DNA of 64,000 nt from Celeribacter sp. HF31 (GCF_011806455.1 NZ_JAATOT010000009.1:38393-102392); one strand, 5' to 3'; counted from the first letter of the stretch, positions 35,620 to 46,250 are shown. The notes: generated from the sequence alone by a model not told the origin. Made by a program: numbers and translations.

Positions 35620-36371
35620 GCACGGCAGTTATCGAAAACCACGAGCTTGGCGGACAGCACCTCTCCGAGCGGATCGAAGAGCTGCGCCTGACGGACGTGC
35701 ATGCCTATTACGGCGAAAGCCACGCGCTTCATGGCATCGACATGACGGTCTATCGGGGCGAATTGGTGACGCTTCTGGGCCGCAACGGTTCGGGGCGCAC
35801 CACCACGCTGCGCGCGATCATGGGGCTGATCGGGCATCGCACCGGGTCGATCCATATCAAGGGCGAAGAGGTCGTCGGCATGGCCTCGCATAAAATCGCG
35901 CAACTCGGGGTGGGGTATTGCCCCGAGGAACGCGGTATTTTCGCAAGTCTCAACGTCGAGGAAAACCTCATGTTGCCGCCGCAGGTCTGCGCCGGGGGCA
36001 TGTCCGTCGAGGAGATTTACGAGATGTTCCCCAACCTTGCGGAACGCCGCAAGAGCCAGGGCACGCTGTTGTCCGGCGGCGAACAACAGATGCTCGCCAT
36101 GGCGCGCATTCTGCGCACGGGGGCAAACATTCTTTTGCTCGACGAAATCACGGAAGGCCTCGCGCCGGTGATCGTCGACACCTTGGGCGATGTCCTAATC
36201 ACGCTCAAGAAACGTGGCTACACGGTGGTTCTGGTGGAGCAGAACTTCCGGTTTGCGGCCCCTTTGGCGGATCGTCACCTGATCATGGATCACGGTCACA
36301 TCGCCGCAACCATTCTCAAGGACGAGCTGGAGGAGAAAGCGCACGTCTTTGAAGAGTATCTCAGCGTTTAA
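35616..36371 (+). CDS. ABC transporter ATPase (LivF family)
   Basis: A 251-residue ATPase. Walker A reads GRNGSGRTTTLR near residue 55, with Arg replacing the usual Lys after the Gly-Ser-Gly, which would normally be expected to weaken ATP binding. The rest is regular: signature LSGGEQQMLAMARIL near 148, Walker B ILLLDEITEGLAP and VLVEQNFRFA. Start overlaps the LivG stop (ATGA). The GRT variant at this catalytic Lys should be checked as genuine, as the partner LivG keeps its Lys. Confidence 0.9.
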   Translation: MSTAVIENHELGGQHLSERIEELRLTDVHAYYGESHALHGIDMTVYRGELVTLLGRNGSGRTTTLRAIMGLIGHRTGSIHIKGEEVVGMASHKIAQLGVGYCPEERGIFASLNVEENLMLPPQVCAGGMSVEEIYEMFPNLAERRKSQGTLLSGGEQQMLAMARILRTGANILLLDEITEGLAPVIVDTLGDVLITLKKRGYTVVLVEQNFRFAAPLADRHLIMDHGHIAATILKDELEEKAHVFEEYLSV

Positions 36372-36391
36372 AAATAAAAGGGAGGAACCTA

Positions 36392-37597
36392 ATGAACCTT
36401 AAGAAAATCCTGATCGCGGGTGTGTCCGTGGCATCGCTCATGTGCGGCGCAGCCTCGGCAGAGATCAGCGACGGCGTCGTCAAGATCGGCCTGCTGACCG
36501 ATATGTCGGGCACCTATTCCGACGTTGCCGGCGAAGGCGCGGCCGTGGCCGCCCAAATGGCAATCGAGGAATTCGGCGGCACCGTTGCGGGCGCGCCGAT
36601 CGAGATTGTCACCGCCGATCACCAGAACAAAGCCGACATCGCCGCCAACAAGGCGCGCGAATGGGGCGACACCGATCAAGTTGACGCCTTTGCGGAACTG
36701 GTCACCACCTCGGTGGCGCTGGCGGTCTTCGAAGTCGCCAAGCAACAGAACAAGATCGCGCTGGTCTCCGGCTCCGCGTCCTCGCCGTTGACGGGCGATG
36801 CCTGTATCCCGACCGGCCTGCATTGGACCTACAACACCCGCGCCCTCGCAGTGGGCACCGGCTCTGCCGTGGTGCAGGAAGGTGGCGACAGCTGGTATTT
36901 CCTGACCGCCGACTATGCCTTTGGCGAGGCGCTGGAACGTGATGTATCCGCGGTGGTCGAAGCCGCGGGCGGGACGGTCGTCGGGTCCGCAAAACACCCG
37001 TTCCCGGCCTCAGATTTCTCGTCCTTCATCCTCCAGGCGCAGGCCTCTGGCGCGAAAGTCATCGGTCTGGCCAACGCAGGCGCCGATACGGTGAACGCGA
37101 TCAAGGCCGCCAATGAATTCGGCGTTGTCGCCGCCGGCCAGAAAATCGCGGGCCTTCTGGTGTTCATGCCCAACGTCAAATCCATCGGCCAAGACGTGGC
37201 CCAGGGTCTTCAGATGACCGTGTCCTTCTATTGGGACATGGATGACGAAACCCGCGCCTGGTCGCAGAAATTCTTTGAAAAGACCGGCAAGATGCCGACG
37301 GGCATTCAGGCCGGGACCTATTCCTCTGTCCTGCATTACCTGAAAGCCATCGAGGCGACCGGCTCGGACGACACCGACACGGTTCTGGCCAAGATGCGCG
37401 AAATGCCGGTCGAGGACATGTTCGCCAAGGGCGGCGTGCTGCGCACCGACGGTCGCATGGTGCATGACATGTATCTCGCCGAGGTCAAGAAACCGTCTGA
37501 ATCCGACGGCGAATGGGACCTTTTGAAAATTGTCCGCACAATTCCCGGAGAAGAGGCCTATGGCCCGCTGTCCGAGAGCACCTGTCCGACCAAGTAA
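36392..37597 (+). CDS. ABC transporter periplasmic substrate-binding protein
   Basis: A 401-residue type I binding protein of the LivK / aromatic-compound-binding class. The signal peptide MNLKKILIAGVSVASLMCGA ends in AASA, then EISDGVVKIGLLTDMSGTYSDVAGEGAAVAAQMA. The TDMSGTY and SAKHPFPASDFSSFILQAQASGAKVIGLANAG blocks resemble proteins that bind hydrophobic or aromatic carboxylates. GGAGG precedes the start. A strong hairpin follows the stop, which may raise its mRNA level over the permeases. Confidence 0.9.
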   Translation: MNLKKILIAGVSVASLMCGAASAEISDGVVKIGLLTDMSGTYSDVAGEGAAVAAQMAIEEFGGTVAGAPIEIVTADHQNKADIAANKAREWGDTDQVDAFAELVTTSVALAVFEVAKQQNKIALVSGSASSPLTGDACIPTGLHWTYNTRALAVGTGSAVVQEGGDSWYFLTADYAFGEALERDVSAVVEAAGGTVVGSAKHPFPASDFSSFILQAQASGAKVIGLANAGADTVNAIKAANEFGVVAAGQKIAGLLVFMPNVKSIGQDVAQGLQMTVSFYWDMDDETRAWSQKFFEKTGKMPTGIQAGTYSSVLHYLKAIEATGSDDTDTVLAKMREMPVEDMFAKGGVLRTDGRMVHDMYLAEVKKPSESDGEWDLLKIVRTIPGEEAYGPLSESTCPTK

Positions 37598-37607
37598 CCA
37601 GAGACCG

Positions 37608-37631
37608 TCCCACCGGGTCCGCCCGGTGGGA
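37608..37631. other. Intergenic mRNA hairpin after the binding-protein gene
   Basis: A perfect 10-bp stem TCCCACCGGG / CCCGGTGGGA with tetraloop TCCG, without a following T-run. It lies between the binding-protein and LivH-type genes and would block 3' exonuclease, so the upstream message accumulates. It is not an ordinary rho-independent terminator. Confidence 0.6.
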
Positions 37632-37654
37632 TCAACCATGCAGGAAACCTGACC

Positions 37655-38545
37655 ATGCTGACAGATCTTCTTGGCTTTCCGCCACAGGTCCTCTTTGGCC
37701 AACTGCTTCTCGGTTTGATCAACGGAGCCTTCTACGCAGTGCTCTCGCTCGGTCTCGCGGTGATTTTTGGCCTTTTGAATATCGTGAACTTCGCCCATGG
37801 GGCGCTCTACATGCTCGGCGCTTTTGCCACGGTCGGGCTGACCACCTATTTCGGGATCGGCTATTGGGGCGCTCTCATCCTTGCCCCCCTGATCGTCGGG
37901 GCCGTCGGGATGCTGATCGAACGCTTTCTTTTGCGCCGCCTGAGCGGGGTGGATCATCTTTATGGCCTGTTGCTGACCTTTGGCATGGCCCTTGTGATCG
38001 AGGGGACCTTCGTCAAACTCTTTGGCTCCTCGGGTCTTCCTTATGCACCGCCGCCGCAGCTTACGGGGGGCGTGAACCTCGGGTTCATGTTCTTGCCGTG
38101 GTATCGCGGGTGGGTCGTTGCGGCCGCCATCGTGATGTGCCTTCTCACTTGGTACATCTTTGAGAAAACCAAGATCGGCGCCTATCTGCGCGCGGGAACG
38201 GAAAACCCGCAGCTGTTGCAGGCCTTCGGGGTGAACGTGCCGCTTTTGACCACGCTGGCCTATGGCTACGGTGTCGCTCTGGCCGCCTTTGCGGGCGTGC
38301 TTGCTGCGCCGATCACCCAGGTCAGCCCGTTGATGGGCTCGAACCTGATCATCGTCGTCTTCGCGGTTGTCGTGATTGGCGGCATGGGCTCGATCATGGG
38401 GTCCATCGTCACCGGCCTGTCCATGGGTGTGATCGAGGGTCTGACCAAGGTGTTCTGGCCCGAAGCCTCCGCCACCGTGATTTTCGCCGTCATGGCCATT
38501 GTCCTTGTCCTGCGCCCGGCGGGCCTGTTCGGCAATGCGACGTAA
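37655..38545 (+). CDS. ABC permease (LivH family)
   Basis: A 296-residue LivH permease beginning QLLLGLINGAFYAVLSLGLAVIFGLLNIVNFAHGALYMLGAF, the family hallmark, with RAGTENPQLLQAFGVNVPLL in the coupling loop near residue 185 and VVIGGMGSIMGSIVTGL near 245. Eight or so membrane helices are visible. Pairs with the LivM-type protein 12 bp downstream. Confidence 0.92.
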   Translation: MLTDLLGFPPQVLFGQLLLGLINGAFYAVLSLGLAVIFGLLNIVNFAHGALYMLGAFATVGLTTYFGIGYWGALILAPLIVGAVGMLIERFLLRRLSGVDHLYGLLLTFGMALVIEGTFVKLFGSSGLPYAPPPQLTGGVNLGFMFLPWYRGWVVAAAIVMCLLTWYIFEKTKIGAYLRAGTENPQLLQAFGVNVPLLTTLAYGYGVALAAFAGVLAAPITQVSPLMGSNLIIVVFAVVVIGGMGSIMGSIVTGLSMGVIEGLTKVFWPEASATVIFAVMAIVLVLRPAGLFGNAT

Positions 38546-38557
38546 GGGGGCAGACAG

Positions 38558-39481
38558 ATGAACACCAAACTTGCTTATCTCATCGCCTTCGCGCTTTTGC
38601 TGGTGGCGCCTTTCGTTCTCTATCCCGTCTTTCTGATGAAATTGCTGTGCTTTGCGCTCTTTGCCTCGGCCTTCAACCTCATCCTTGGGTTCGGCGGATT
38701 GCTGAGCTTTGGGCACGCCGCCTTTTTCGGGGGCGCGGCCTATATCACCGGACACGCGCTCAAGGTCTGGGGCGTTCCGACGGAACTGGGCATCGTGCTC
38801 GGCGCTCTGTCGGCTGGTGCCTTGGGTCTCGCGATCGGCCTGCTCGCCATTCGGCGTCAGGGGATCTATTTCGCGATGATCACGCTTGCCATGGCCCAGA
38901 TGGTCTACTTCTTTTTCATCAGTGCCGATTTCAGCGGCGGTGAAAACGGGCTTCAGGGTGTGCCACGCGGCAGTTTCCTCGGTCTCGTGGATCTCCAGAG
39001 CAATCTGTCCATGTATTACTTTGTCCTGGGCATCTTCGTGTTGGGCTATTTCATCATCGCCCGCACCGTGCATTCGCCCTTTGGTCAGGTGCTCTCGGCC
39101 ATTCGAGACAACGAACCGCGCGCCAGATCGCTTGGCTATGACGTGGAACGCTACAAACTTTTGGCCTTTGTCCTCTCCGCCACCATGGCGGGTCTGGCCG
39201 GGGCCACGAAAACCGTGGTGTTTCAGCTGGCCTCCCTCACTGATGCCCATTGGCACATGTCGGGTGAGGTGGTGCTCATGACGCTTCTCGGCGGGCTTGG
39301 CACCATCGCGGGTCCGGCCATCGGGGCGGGCACCATCATCACGCTTCAGAACATGCTGGCCTCCGGTCCGCTGTCGTCCTGGGTGCCCGTGGTGCTTGGC
39401 CTGATCTTCGTCGTCTGCGTTCTCCTGTTCCGCCGTGGTGTGGTCGGAGAAATCCAGGCCCTCATTCGCAAATCATTCTGA
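38558..39481 (+). CDS. ABC permease (LivM family)
   Basis: A 307-residue LivM permease, with MKLLCFALFASAFNLILGFGGLLSFGHAAFFGGAAYITG near residue 27, AIRDNEPRARSLGYDVERYK near 185 and LLGGLGTIAGPAIGAG near 250. It completes the second ABC importer of the window. The next gene begins 10 bp after its stop. Confidence 0.92.
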   Translation: MNTKLAYLIAFALLLVAPFVLYPVFLMKLLCFALFASAFNLILGFGGLLSFGHAAFFGGAAYITGHALKVWGVPTELGIVLGALSAGALGLAIGLLAIRRQGIYFAMITLAMAQMVYFFFISADFSGGENGLQGVPRGSFLGLVDLQSNLSMYYFVLGIFVLGYFIIARTVHSPFGQVLSAIRDNEPRARSLGYDVERYKLLAFVLSATMAGLAGATKTVVFQLASLTDAHWHMSGEVVLMTLLGGLGTIAGPAIGAGTIITLQNMLASGPLSSWVPVVLGLIFVVCVLLFRRGVVGEIQALIRKSF

Positions 39482-39491
39482 AAGGAACATC

Positions 39492-40376
39492 ATGACCGTC
39501 ATCCAAACCGTAGGTGTCATCGGCGCAGGTCAGATGGGACGGGGCATTGCCCAGGTCTTTGCACAATCCGGCTATGACGTGATGCTGCAGGACGTCTCCT
39601 CCGACGCCCTCGGTGTTGCAGAAGGCTTTATCAAGGATCGTCTCGACCGCAACGTCACCTCGGGAAAGATGACGGCGGATGAGCGGGCGGCTACTCTCGG
39701 GCGGCTCTCATATGGCTCTCACATTGAGCCGCTCGGGGCCCGCGACCTCATCGTCGAAAGCGCAACAGAGAAAGAAGCGGTCAAGGTTGCGATTTTCGAA
39801 AACCTTTTGCCGCATCTCTCGGATCATACGCTGTTGACCACCAACACCTCGTCGCTGTCTATCACCCGATTGGCGGCGACGACCGACCGGCCCGAACGCT
39901 TTATGGGGCTGCATTTCATGAACCCTGTCCCGGTGATGAAACTCGTGGAACTGATCCGCGGCATCGCGACCGATCAGCCCACATTTTCGACGATGCAAGA
40001 GGTCGTTGACCGCCTCGGCAAGATCGGCACCGTCTCGGAAGATTACCCGGCCTTCATCGTCAACCGCATCCTCGTGCCGATGATCAACGAGGCCGTCTAC
40101 GCGCTGTTCGAAGGCGTCGGAAATGTCTCTTCGATTGATGCCTCGATGAAGCTCGGGGCGAACCAGCCGATGGGGCCGCTGGAGCTTGCCGATTTTATTG
40201 GCCTCGACACCTGCCTGTCGATCATGGGCGTGCTCAATGACGGACTCGCCGACAGCAAATATCGGCCCTGTCCCCTCTTGGTGAAATATGTCGAAGCCGG
40301 CTGGCTCGGACGCAAGACCGGGCGCGGATTTTACGATTATCGCGGTGCGGACGGCATCCCCGTCCCGACCCGCTGA
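39492..40376 (+). CDS. 3-hydroxyacyl-CoA (3-hydroxybutyryl-CoA-type) dehydrogenase
   Basis: A 294-residue Hbd-type enzyme oxidising L-3-hydroxyacyl-CoA with NAD. Rossmann motif [28 protein letters not shown] lies at the N terminus, catalytic Ser/His region [36 protein letters not shown] near 115-150, and the helical C-terminal domain has [19 protein letters not shown] near 185 and GFYDY at the end. Start at 39492 follows AAAGGA; the frame is open 19 codons earlier, inside livM. Duplicates one activity of the fusion protein downstream. Confidence 0.93.
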   Translation: MTVIQTVGVIGAGQMGRGIAQVFAQSGYDVMLQDVSSDALGVAEGFIKDRLDRNVTSGKMTADERAATLGRLSYGSHIEPLGARDLIVESATEKEAVKVAIFENLLPHLSDHTLLTTNTSSLSITRLAATTDRPERFMGLHFMNPVPVMKLVELIRGIATDQPTFSTMQEVVDRLGKIGTVSEDYPAFIVNRILVPMINEAVYALFEGVGNVSSIDASMKLGANQPMGPLELADFIGLDTCLSIMGVLNDGLADSKYRPCPLLVKYVEAGWLGRKTGRGFYDYRGADGIPVPTR

Positions 40377-40399
40377 CCATTGAAGAAAGGAAGAAACCC

Positions 40400-41152
40400 A
40401 TGAAGGTTTTGGTACCTGTCAAACGGGTGATTGACTACAACGTGAAGGTCAAGGTGAAGGCCGACGGCACGGGGGTCGATCTTGCCAATGTGAAGATGTC
40501 GATGAACCCGTTCGACGAGATTTCCGTCGAAGCGGCCATTCGTCTCAAGGAGGCCGGTGTGGCCTCCGAGGTGGTGATCGTCTCCATCGGCGAAAAGAAA
40601 TCCGTCGACACGATCCGCAATGCTTTGGCCATGGGTGCCGACCGCGGCATCCTGATCGAAGAGGATCAAGGCGTCGATATCGAGCCGCTCGCGGTGGCGA
40701 AAATCCTCGCCAAGGTCGTCGAAGAGGAGGCGCCCGAGCTGGTGATCCTCGGCAAGCAGGCCATCGACAACGACATGAACGCGACGGGTCAGATGCTGGC
40801 CGCGCTCTTGGGCTGGGGTCAGGCGACCTTTGCCTCCGAGATGGAAATTGCGGACGGCAAAGCCGTGGTGACCCGCGAAGTGGACGGCGGTCTTCAGACC
40901 ATTTCCACCCCGCTTCCGGCCATCGTGACGACCGATCTGCGCCTCAACGAGCCGCGCTACGCGTCGCTGCCGAACATCATGAAGGCCAAGAAAAAGCCGC
41001 TGGATGAGAAAACCGCCGCCGACTACGGCGTCGACACGAGCCCGCGTCTCACGGTGGTCACCACCGAAGAGCCCGCCGCCCGCGAAGCCGGGATCAAGGT
41101 CGGCTCCGTCGATGAACTTGTCGCGAAACTCAAAGAGGGAGGTCTGGTCTGA
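40400..41152 (+). CDS. etfB: Electron transfer flavoprotein beta subunit
   Basis: A 250-residue ETF beta subunit. It has [17 protein letters not shown] at the start, [19 protein letters not shown] near residue 38, [22 protein letters not shown] near 63, and the recognition loop AKKKPLDEK near 195. With EtfA it accepts electrons from the acyl-CoA dehydrogenase of the same operon. Its stop overlaps the etfA start (TGATG). A second, housekeeping ETF pair elsewhere is likely; this copy is probably dedicated. Confidence 0.95.
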   Translation: MKVLVPVKRVIDYNVKVKVKADGTGVDLANVKMSMNPFDEISVEAAIRLKEAGVASEVVIVSIGEKKSVDTIRNALAMGADRGILIEEDQGVDIEPLAVAKILAKVVEEEAPELVILGKQAIDNDMNATGQMLAALLGWGQATFASEMEIADGKAVVTREVDGGLQTISTPLPAIVTTDLRLNEPRYASLPNIMKAKKKPLDEKTAADYGVDTSPRLTVVTTEEPAAREAGIKVGSVDELVAKLKEGGLV

Positions 41153-42072
41153 TGGCTGTTCTGCTTCTCGCCGAAGTCGCGGGCGGTGCGCTCGCTGTTG
41201 ATGCCACTGCCAAGGCGGCCACCGCCGGTGCCAAACTGGGCGATGTGACCGTGCTGGTCTGTGGCCCATCTGCCGCGGGCGACGCGGCCGCAAAACTCGA
41301 TGGCGTGTCCAAGGTTCTGGTCGCCGACGATGCGGCCTATGCCAACGGTCTGGCCGAAAACCTCGCCGATCTGATGGTGTCTCTGGCGGGTGACTATTCC
41401 CACATCATCGCGCCCGCGACCACCACCGGCAAAAACGTTCTGCCGCGCGTGGCGGCCCTTTTGGACGTGATGGTGATCTCGGATGTGACCGAGGTGGTCG
41501 ACGCCGACACGTTCAAACGTCCGGTCTATGCGGGCAACGCGGTGCAGACCGTGAAATCCGCGGACGCGACGAAGGTCATCTCCTTCCGCACCTCGACCTT
41601 CGACGCCGCGGGCGCCTCTGGCTCCGCCGCTGTCGAATCCGTGTCGGGCGCGGGCGACACCGGCCTGTCGGCCTTCGTCGAGGACAAGGTGGTCGAAAGC
41701 GACCGCCCGGACCTGACCTCCGCCAAGATCGTCGTGTCGGGTGGTCGTGGCGTGGGCTCCGAGGAGAGCTTTGCGATCATCGAGGCACTGGCCGACAAGC
41801 TCGGCGCCGCTGTCGGCGCGTCGCGGGCTGCGGTCGACTCGGGCTATGCGCCCAACGACATGCAGGTCGGCCAGACCGGCAAGGTCGTGGCGCCTGAGCT
41901 TTACATCGCCTGCGGCATCTCGGGTGCGATCCAGCACCTCGCCGGCATGAAGGATTCGAAAGTGATCGTCGCGATCAACAAGGACGAAGAAGCCCCGATC
42001 TTCCAGGTCGCCGACTTCGGCCTCGTCGCCGACCTCTTCGATGCTGTGCCGGAATTGACCGCGAAATTGTAA
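41152..42072 (+). CDS. etfA: Electron transfer flavoprotein alpha subunit
   Basis: A 306-residue ETF alpha subunit carrying FAD. The C-terminal domain shows [68 protein letters not shown] (about residues 195-265), then [25 protein letters not shown]. Passes electrons to ETF:quinone oxidoreductase at the membrane. Translationally coupled to etfB and 18 bp from the acyl-CoA dehydrogenase. Confidence 0.95.
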   Translation: MAVLLLAEVAGGALAVDATAKAATAGAKLGDVTVLVCGPSAAGDAAAKLDGVSKVLVADDAAYANGLAENLADLMVSLAGDYSHIIAPATTTGKNVLPRVAALLDVMVISDVTEVVDADTFKRPVYAGNAVQTVKSADATKVISFRTSTFDAAGASGSAAVESVSGAGDTGLSAFVEDKVVESDRPDLTSAKIVVSGGRGVGSEESFAIIEALADKLGAAVGASRAAVDSGYAPNDMQVGQTGKVVAPELYIACGISGAIQHLAGMKDSKVIVAINKDEEAPIFQVADFGLVADLFDAVPELTAKL

Positions 42073-42090
42073 CACAAAGGATTTAAAACA

Positions 42091-43878
42091 ATGACTTATG
42101 TTGCACCAACAGAAGACATGATGTTCGTTCTCGAAGAACTTTGTGGGTTGGACGAGATTGCACATTTGCCCGGACTTGAGGACGCCACGCCCGACATGGT
42201 GTCGGCGATCCTCGAAGAGGCCGGGAAATTCGCGGGCGACGTGCTCGGTCCGCTCAACTGCGTGGGCGATCAGGCCGGGCTTGGCTTTGCCAAGGGGGAG
42301 GTGACGACACCTGAGGGCTGGCGCGCGGCCTATGAGACGCTGGTCGAGATGGGATGGAACGCCCCCACGGCCTCCCCGGATCACGGCGGCATGGGCTTGC
42401 CCGAGGTGGTGAACGCCGCGATCCTTGAGATGTTCAACGGCGCGAACACCGCGTTTCAGCTGTGTCCGCTTTTGACCCAGGGCGCGATCGAGGCGATCAA
42501 CGGCTATGCCTCGGACGATCTCAAGGCGCTCTACCTGCCGAAGCTGGTGACCGGCGAATGGACCGGCACGATGAACCTGACCGAGCCTCAGGCGGGCTCC
42601 GATTTGGCGGCGATCCGGTCCAAGGCCGTGCCCGAGGGCGATCACTACCGGATCAGCGGGCAGAAGATTTTCATCACCTACGGCGAACACGACATGGCGG
42701 AGAACATCGTGCATCTGGTGCTCGCACGCCTGCCCGATGCCCCCGCAGGGGTCAAAGGCATCTCGCTTTTCATTGTGCCGAAGTTCATCCCGGACGCGGA
42801 GGGCGCGCCGGGCGCGCGCAACGATCTGCGCTGTGTGTCGATCGAGCATAAGCTCGGCATTCACGCCAGCCCGACCTGCACCATGTCCTATGGCGATGAA
42901 GGCGGGGCCATCGGCTATCTGGTGGGCGAGCCCCACAAGGGGCTTCCGTATATGTTCACCATGATGAACAACGCGCGTCTGGGTGTGGGCCTGCAAGGTG
43001 TCGGCATTTCCGAAGCCGCCACGCAACATGCGGTGCGCTATGCGATGGACCGGGTTCAGGGCGGCACGCCCGAGGGCACGGAGGCGACCATCATGGGGCA
43101 CCCGGACATTCGCCGGATGCTCGGCCTGATGAAGGCCCGGACCGAAGCGGCACGGGCGCTGGCGTTTCTGGCGGCGCGGTCGCTGGATTTTGCCCATCGC
43201 GCAGAGGACGACGAAACCCGCGGCCTGCACCAGCGGCGCGTGGATCTTTTGATCCCGGTGGCGAAAGCCTGGTCGACGGAACTGTCGGTACACGCCGCCT
43301 CTCTCGGGGTGCAGATCCATGGCGGTATGGGCTATATCGAGGAGACCGGCGCGGCGCAGCACCTGCGCGACGCGCGGATCACCACGATCTACGAGGGCAC
43401 AACCGGCATTCAGGCCCTCGATCTCGTCGGGCGCAAGATCAAACGCGACAACGGCACCGCCGCGCGCGAACTGGTCGCGGAGATGGAAGCGACCGCCGAG
43501 GCGCTGAAAACCTGTCAGGGCGGTGAGGCGGACTGGCCGGCGCTGGCCACGATGGTTGAAGAGGCGGCCGGGATCGTCGGCGATCTGACCGACTGGCTGG
43601 TGGCGCAGAATGGCAGCGAGCCGCTGTCGGCTGCGGTCAACATTCTCGAAACGTTTGGGGTTTGCCTCGGTGCCTGGGTGATGGGCGATGCCGCGATGGC
43701 TGCGGCCAGACGGATTTCAGAGGACCGGGGTGTGCCTCATGCCAAGGCCAAGCTGAACATGGTGCGTTTCTATGCCACCAATGTGTTCCCGACCGCCGCC
43801 GCGCTGCATGCGATCGCGAAAAGCGGCAACCGCGCGACATTGGCGCTCGAAGCTTCGGATTTCGCACTCGCGGTCTGA
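42091..43878 (+). CDS. Long acyl-CoA dehydrogenase of the DmdC type
   Basis: A 595-residue FAD acyl-CoA dehydrogenase. It is larger than classic 380-residue enzymes because of an extra C-terminal helical domain (residues about 465-590), as in 3-methylmercaptopropionyl-CoA dehydrogenase DmdC and relatives. Seen are [19 protein letters not shown] near 165, the flavin-contact [21 protein letters not shown] near 195, and [18 protein letters not shown] near 435 with the candidate catalytic Glu. It should introduce the alpha-beta double bond and reduce the neighbouring ETF. The true acyl substrate cannot be read from sequence. Confidence 0.92.
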   Translation: MTYVAPTEDMMFVLEELCGLDEIAHLPGLEDATPDMVSAILEEAGKFAGDVLGPLNCVGDQAGLGFAKGEVTTPEGWRAAYETLVEMGWNAPTASPDHGGMGLPEVVNAAILEMFNGANTAFQLCPLLTQGAIEAINGYASDDLKALYLPKLVTGEWTGTMNLTEPQAGSDLAAIRSKAVPEGDHYRISGQKIFITYGEHDMAENIVHLVLARLPDAPAGVKGISLFIVPKFIPDAEGAPGARNDLRCVSIEHKLGIHASPTCTMSYGDEGGAIGYLVGEPHKGLPYMFTMMNNARLGVGLQGVGISEAATQHAVRYAMDRVQGGTPEGTEATIMGHPDIRRMLGLMKARTEAARALAFLAARSLDFAHRAEDDETRGLHQRRVDLLIPVAKAWSTELSVHAASLGVQIHGGMGYIEETGAAQHLRDARITTIYEGTTGIQALDLVGRKIKRDNGTAARELVAEMEATAEALKTCQGGEADWPALATMVEEAAGIVGDLTDWLVAQNGSEPLSAAVNILETFGVCLGAWVMGDAAMAAARRISEDRGVPHAKAKLNMVRFYATNVFPTAAALHAIAKSGNRATLALEASDFALAV

Positions 43879-43885
43879 GCCTCCC

Positions 43886-43909
43886 GGCGCGGGCGGTCTC
43901 GCCCGTGCC
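43886..43909. other. Intergenic hairpin
   Basis: A 10-bp stem GGCGCGGGCG / CGCCCGTGCC with one G-U pair and a GTCT loop, between the acyl-CoA dehydrogenase and the fusion-protein gene, without a T-run. Similar stems occur at other junctions of this island, consistent with mRNA processing or stabilisation. Confidence 0.5.
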
Positions 43910-43935
43910 AGATCACACAGCATTCTGGAATTCTC

Positions 43936-46191
43936 ATGAACACCATCAAGACGGCCTGGGCGGTCGAGGATCTGGGCTGTGCCCGGGTTGCAGTTATTGG
44001 CGCGGGCAATATGGGCGGCGGCATCGCCGCGCAATTTGCCAACGCGGGGATTTCGGTCGACCTTTTGGACCGGGCAGGCCCCGACGAGGCCCGCAATCAA
44101 CCGGCGGAGCAGGGGCTGGCGCAACAGATCGCGCGGCAGGCTTTCATGGGGGACACCCCGGTCGCGCTGGTGCGGGTCGGCAACATCGAAGATCACCTTG
44201 AGCGCGTGGCCGAGGCCGATTGGATCATCGAGGTCATTCTGGAAGATCTCGATCTCAAGACCGCGCTTTATGCCCGGATCGAGCCGTTGATGAAGCCCGG
44301 CGCGCTGGTGTCGTCGAACACCTCGACCATCCTGCGCAAGCACCTTGTCGCGGGACGGTCCAAGGCGTTTCAGGACCAGTTCCTGATCAGCCATTTCTTT
44401 AACCCGCCGCGCCGGATGGAGCTCTTGGAACTGATCGGGCCCGAGGCGCCGGGGGCCTTTGACCGCGCTGCGGAAATCGGCCGCAAGGCGCTTGGCAAAA
44501 CCGTCATCGAATGCCGCGACACGCCGGGGTTCATTGCCAACCGGCTGGGCTGCACCTGGCTGTCGATTGCCGTGGTCGAGGCGATCCGTCAGGGGATCAG
44601 CATCGAAGAGGCCGACGCGGTGCACATGGCCTTTGGCGTACCGAAAACCGGAGCGTTCGGATTGCTCGACCTCATCGGGATCGATCTGGTCGCCCCGATC
44701 TGGGGCTCGCTGATGTCGACGCTGCCGGCCACGGATGCGATCAATAGTTTCGATCTGCCGGGGCAGGGGGTGATCACCGATCTGGTCGCCGCCGGGCGGT
44801 TCGGCCGCAAGAGCCGGGCCGGGTTCTACCGCAAATCCGAGACCGGCGAGATGGAAGCGCTCGATCTGACCAGCGGAGACTATCGCCCGGTGAGCGGGTT
44901 TGCGCAAAAGGACCTGCCCGGCGGGGGGCGCGATCTCGACCTTTTGCTGAACGATCCTTCGCCGCTTGGTGACTATGCGCGGGCGGTGATCACACAGGTG
45001 GTCGGCTATGCGCTGACCCATGCCGCGGACATCGCGCCGTCGCTGAGGGAGGCCGATCTCGGCATGGAGCTTGGCTATGCCTGGCGGGCCGGACCGGTGG
45101 CGCTTTGGCAGGGTTTGCGCGAGGACACGCGGGCAAACCTTCGGGCAGAAATGTCGGAGGAGGTGCCCTTTGACACCCTCGCAGCACCGGCACACCACGG
45201 CGCGCAGACAGATCGGCTCAGCAGGGTGCAGGCCACGGGCACACCCTTGGCGCAGAACGAGGGCGCTATCCTGTGGGATCTGGGCGACGACCTGATCTGT
45301 CTCGATATCCAGAGCAAGATGCACGCCCTCGGCCCCAAGGTGTTCGACATCCTCGAAGAGGGGGTGAGCCGCCTGAACGGCGCCGCGCGCGGCCTGATCA
45401 TCGGCAATCACAATCCGCGGGTGTTCTCCGCAGGGGCCGATCTCACGCAGATGGCCACCTGGATCGAGGCCGGGAGCTGGCAGGCGATCGAAAGCTTTAT
45501 CGCACGCGGGCAAACCCTGTTGGACGCCTTGCAAAAGGCCCCGGCCCCCAGTGTCGCCGCGATGCGTGGGCTCGCGCTTGGCGGCGGCTGCGAATTGGCG
45601 ATGCATTGCACCGCCACCGTGGCCCATGCCGAAACCCGGATCGGCCTCCCCGAACATCTCGTGGGGTTGGTGCCGGGCTGGGGCGGGTGTCGGCGTCTTT
45701 TGGATCGTGCCCGTGCGAGTGCACCCAGCGAGGCGGAGATGTTGGAGCGCCTCACAACAGCGTTTCACGCGGCCACGTTGGAGGCGCCTGCGGGATCGGC
45801 GCGGGAGGCGGGAGCGTTGGGGCTTTTGGAGCCGTCGCAGCCAGTGGTCATGTATGCGGGCGATGTCTTCGCAGCGGCGATAGCGCATCTCGACACGGTG
45901 ACGCGGGGGCACGCGGGCTCTGGGGCCGTGACGTTGCGTCTCGACTCGCATGTGGTTCTGGACCGACTTCTGTCTGAGCGCGAAACTGACCGCGACGAGG
46001 GGCGGATCACGCCGAATGCCTTCGCGCTTCAGTCCCGTATTGCCGAGATTTTCGCGAAGGGCGGCGAAGGCATGTCGGATCAGGAGTTGGCGCAGTTCGA
46101 ATGCGACGCATTCATCGCATTGGCACGGACGCCGGAGACACTCGCACGGATCAAACACATGCTCCGGACCGGGAAACCGCTCCGCATATAA
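43936..46191 (+). CDS. 3-hydroxyacyl-CoA dehydrogenase / enoyl-CoA hydratase fusion
   Basis: A 751-residue bifunctional beta-oxidation enzyme with the dehydrogenase first and the hydratase last, the reverse of FadB/FadJ. N-terminal NAD domain: VAVIGAGNMGGGIAAQFANAG near residue 17, then ISHFFNPPRRMELLELIGPEAP near 150 and the helical domain to about 380. C-terminal crotonase domain: VFSAGADLTQMATWIE near 495, RGLALGGGCELAMHC near 540 and GLPEHLVGLVPGWGGCRRLL near 570, with the two catalytic Glu. It hydrates enoyl-CoA and oxidises the 3-hydroxyacyl-CoA. A stand-alone dehydrogenase lies upstream. Confidence 0.93.
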   Translation: MNTIKTAWAVEDLGCARVAVIGAGNMGGGIAAQFANAGISVDLLDRAGPDEARNQPAEQGLAQQIARQAFMGDTPVALVRVGNIEDHLERVAEADWIIEVILEDLDLKTALYARIEPLMKPGALVSSNTSTILRKHLVAGRSKAFQDQFLISHFFNPPRRMELLELIGPEAPGAFDRAAEIGRKALGKTVIECRDTPGFIANRLGCTWLSIAVVEAIRQGISIEEADAVHMAFGVPKTGAFGLLDLIGIDLVAPIWGSLMSTLPATDAINSFDLPGQGVITDLVAAGRFGRKSRAGFYRKSETGEMEALDLTSGDYRPVSGFAQKDLPGGGRDLDLLLNDPSPLGDYARAVITQVVGYALTHAADIAPSLREADLGMELGYAWRAGPVALWQGLREDTRANLRAEMSEEVPFDTLAAPAHHGAQTDRLSRVQATGTPLAQNEGAILWDLGDDLICLDIQSKMHALGPKVFDILEEGVSRLNGAARGLIIGNHNPRVFSAGADLTQMATWIEAGSWQAIESFIARGQTLLDALQKAPAPSVAAMRGLALGGGCELAMHCTATVAHAETRIGLPEHLVGLVPGWGGCRRLLDRARASAPSEAEMLERLTTAFHAATLEAPAGSAREAGALGLLEPSQPVVMYAGDVFAAAIAHLDTVTRGHAGSGAVTLRLDSHVVLDRLLSERETDRDEGRITPNAFALQSRIAEIFAKGGEGMSDQELAQFECDAFIALARTPETLARIKHMLRTGKPLRI

Positions 46192-46250
46192 GATCGCGCC
46201 CGGCTGGGGACCGGATGCGAACAAATTGATAGTTTAGGAGGAGGAAACAC

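Noticed and set aside
37010..39256. 748-codon minus-strand open frame
   Set aside because: It is antisense to the binding-protein, LivH and LivM genes, which have clear family motifs. It is a by-product of high G+C codon bias.
43717..46224. 835-codon minus-strand open frame
   Set aside because: Antisense to the dehydrogenase-hydratase fusion, with no motif of its own.
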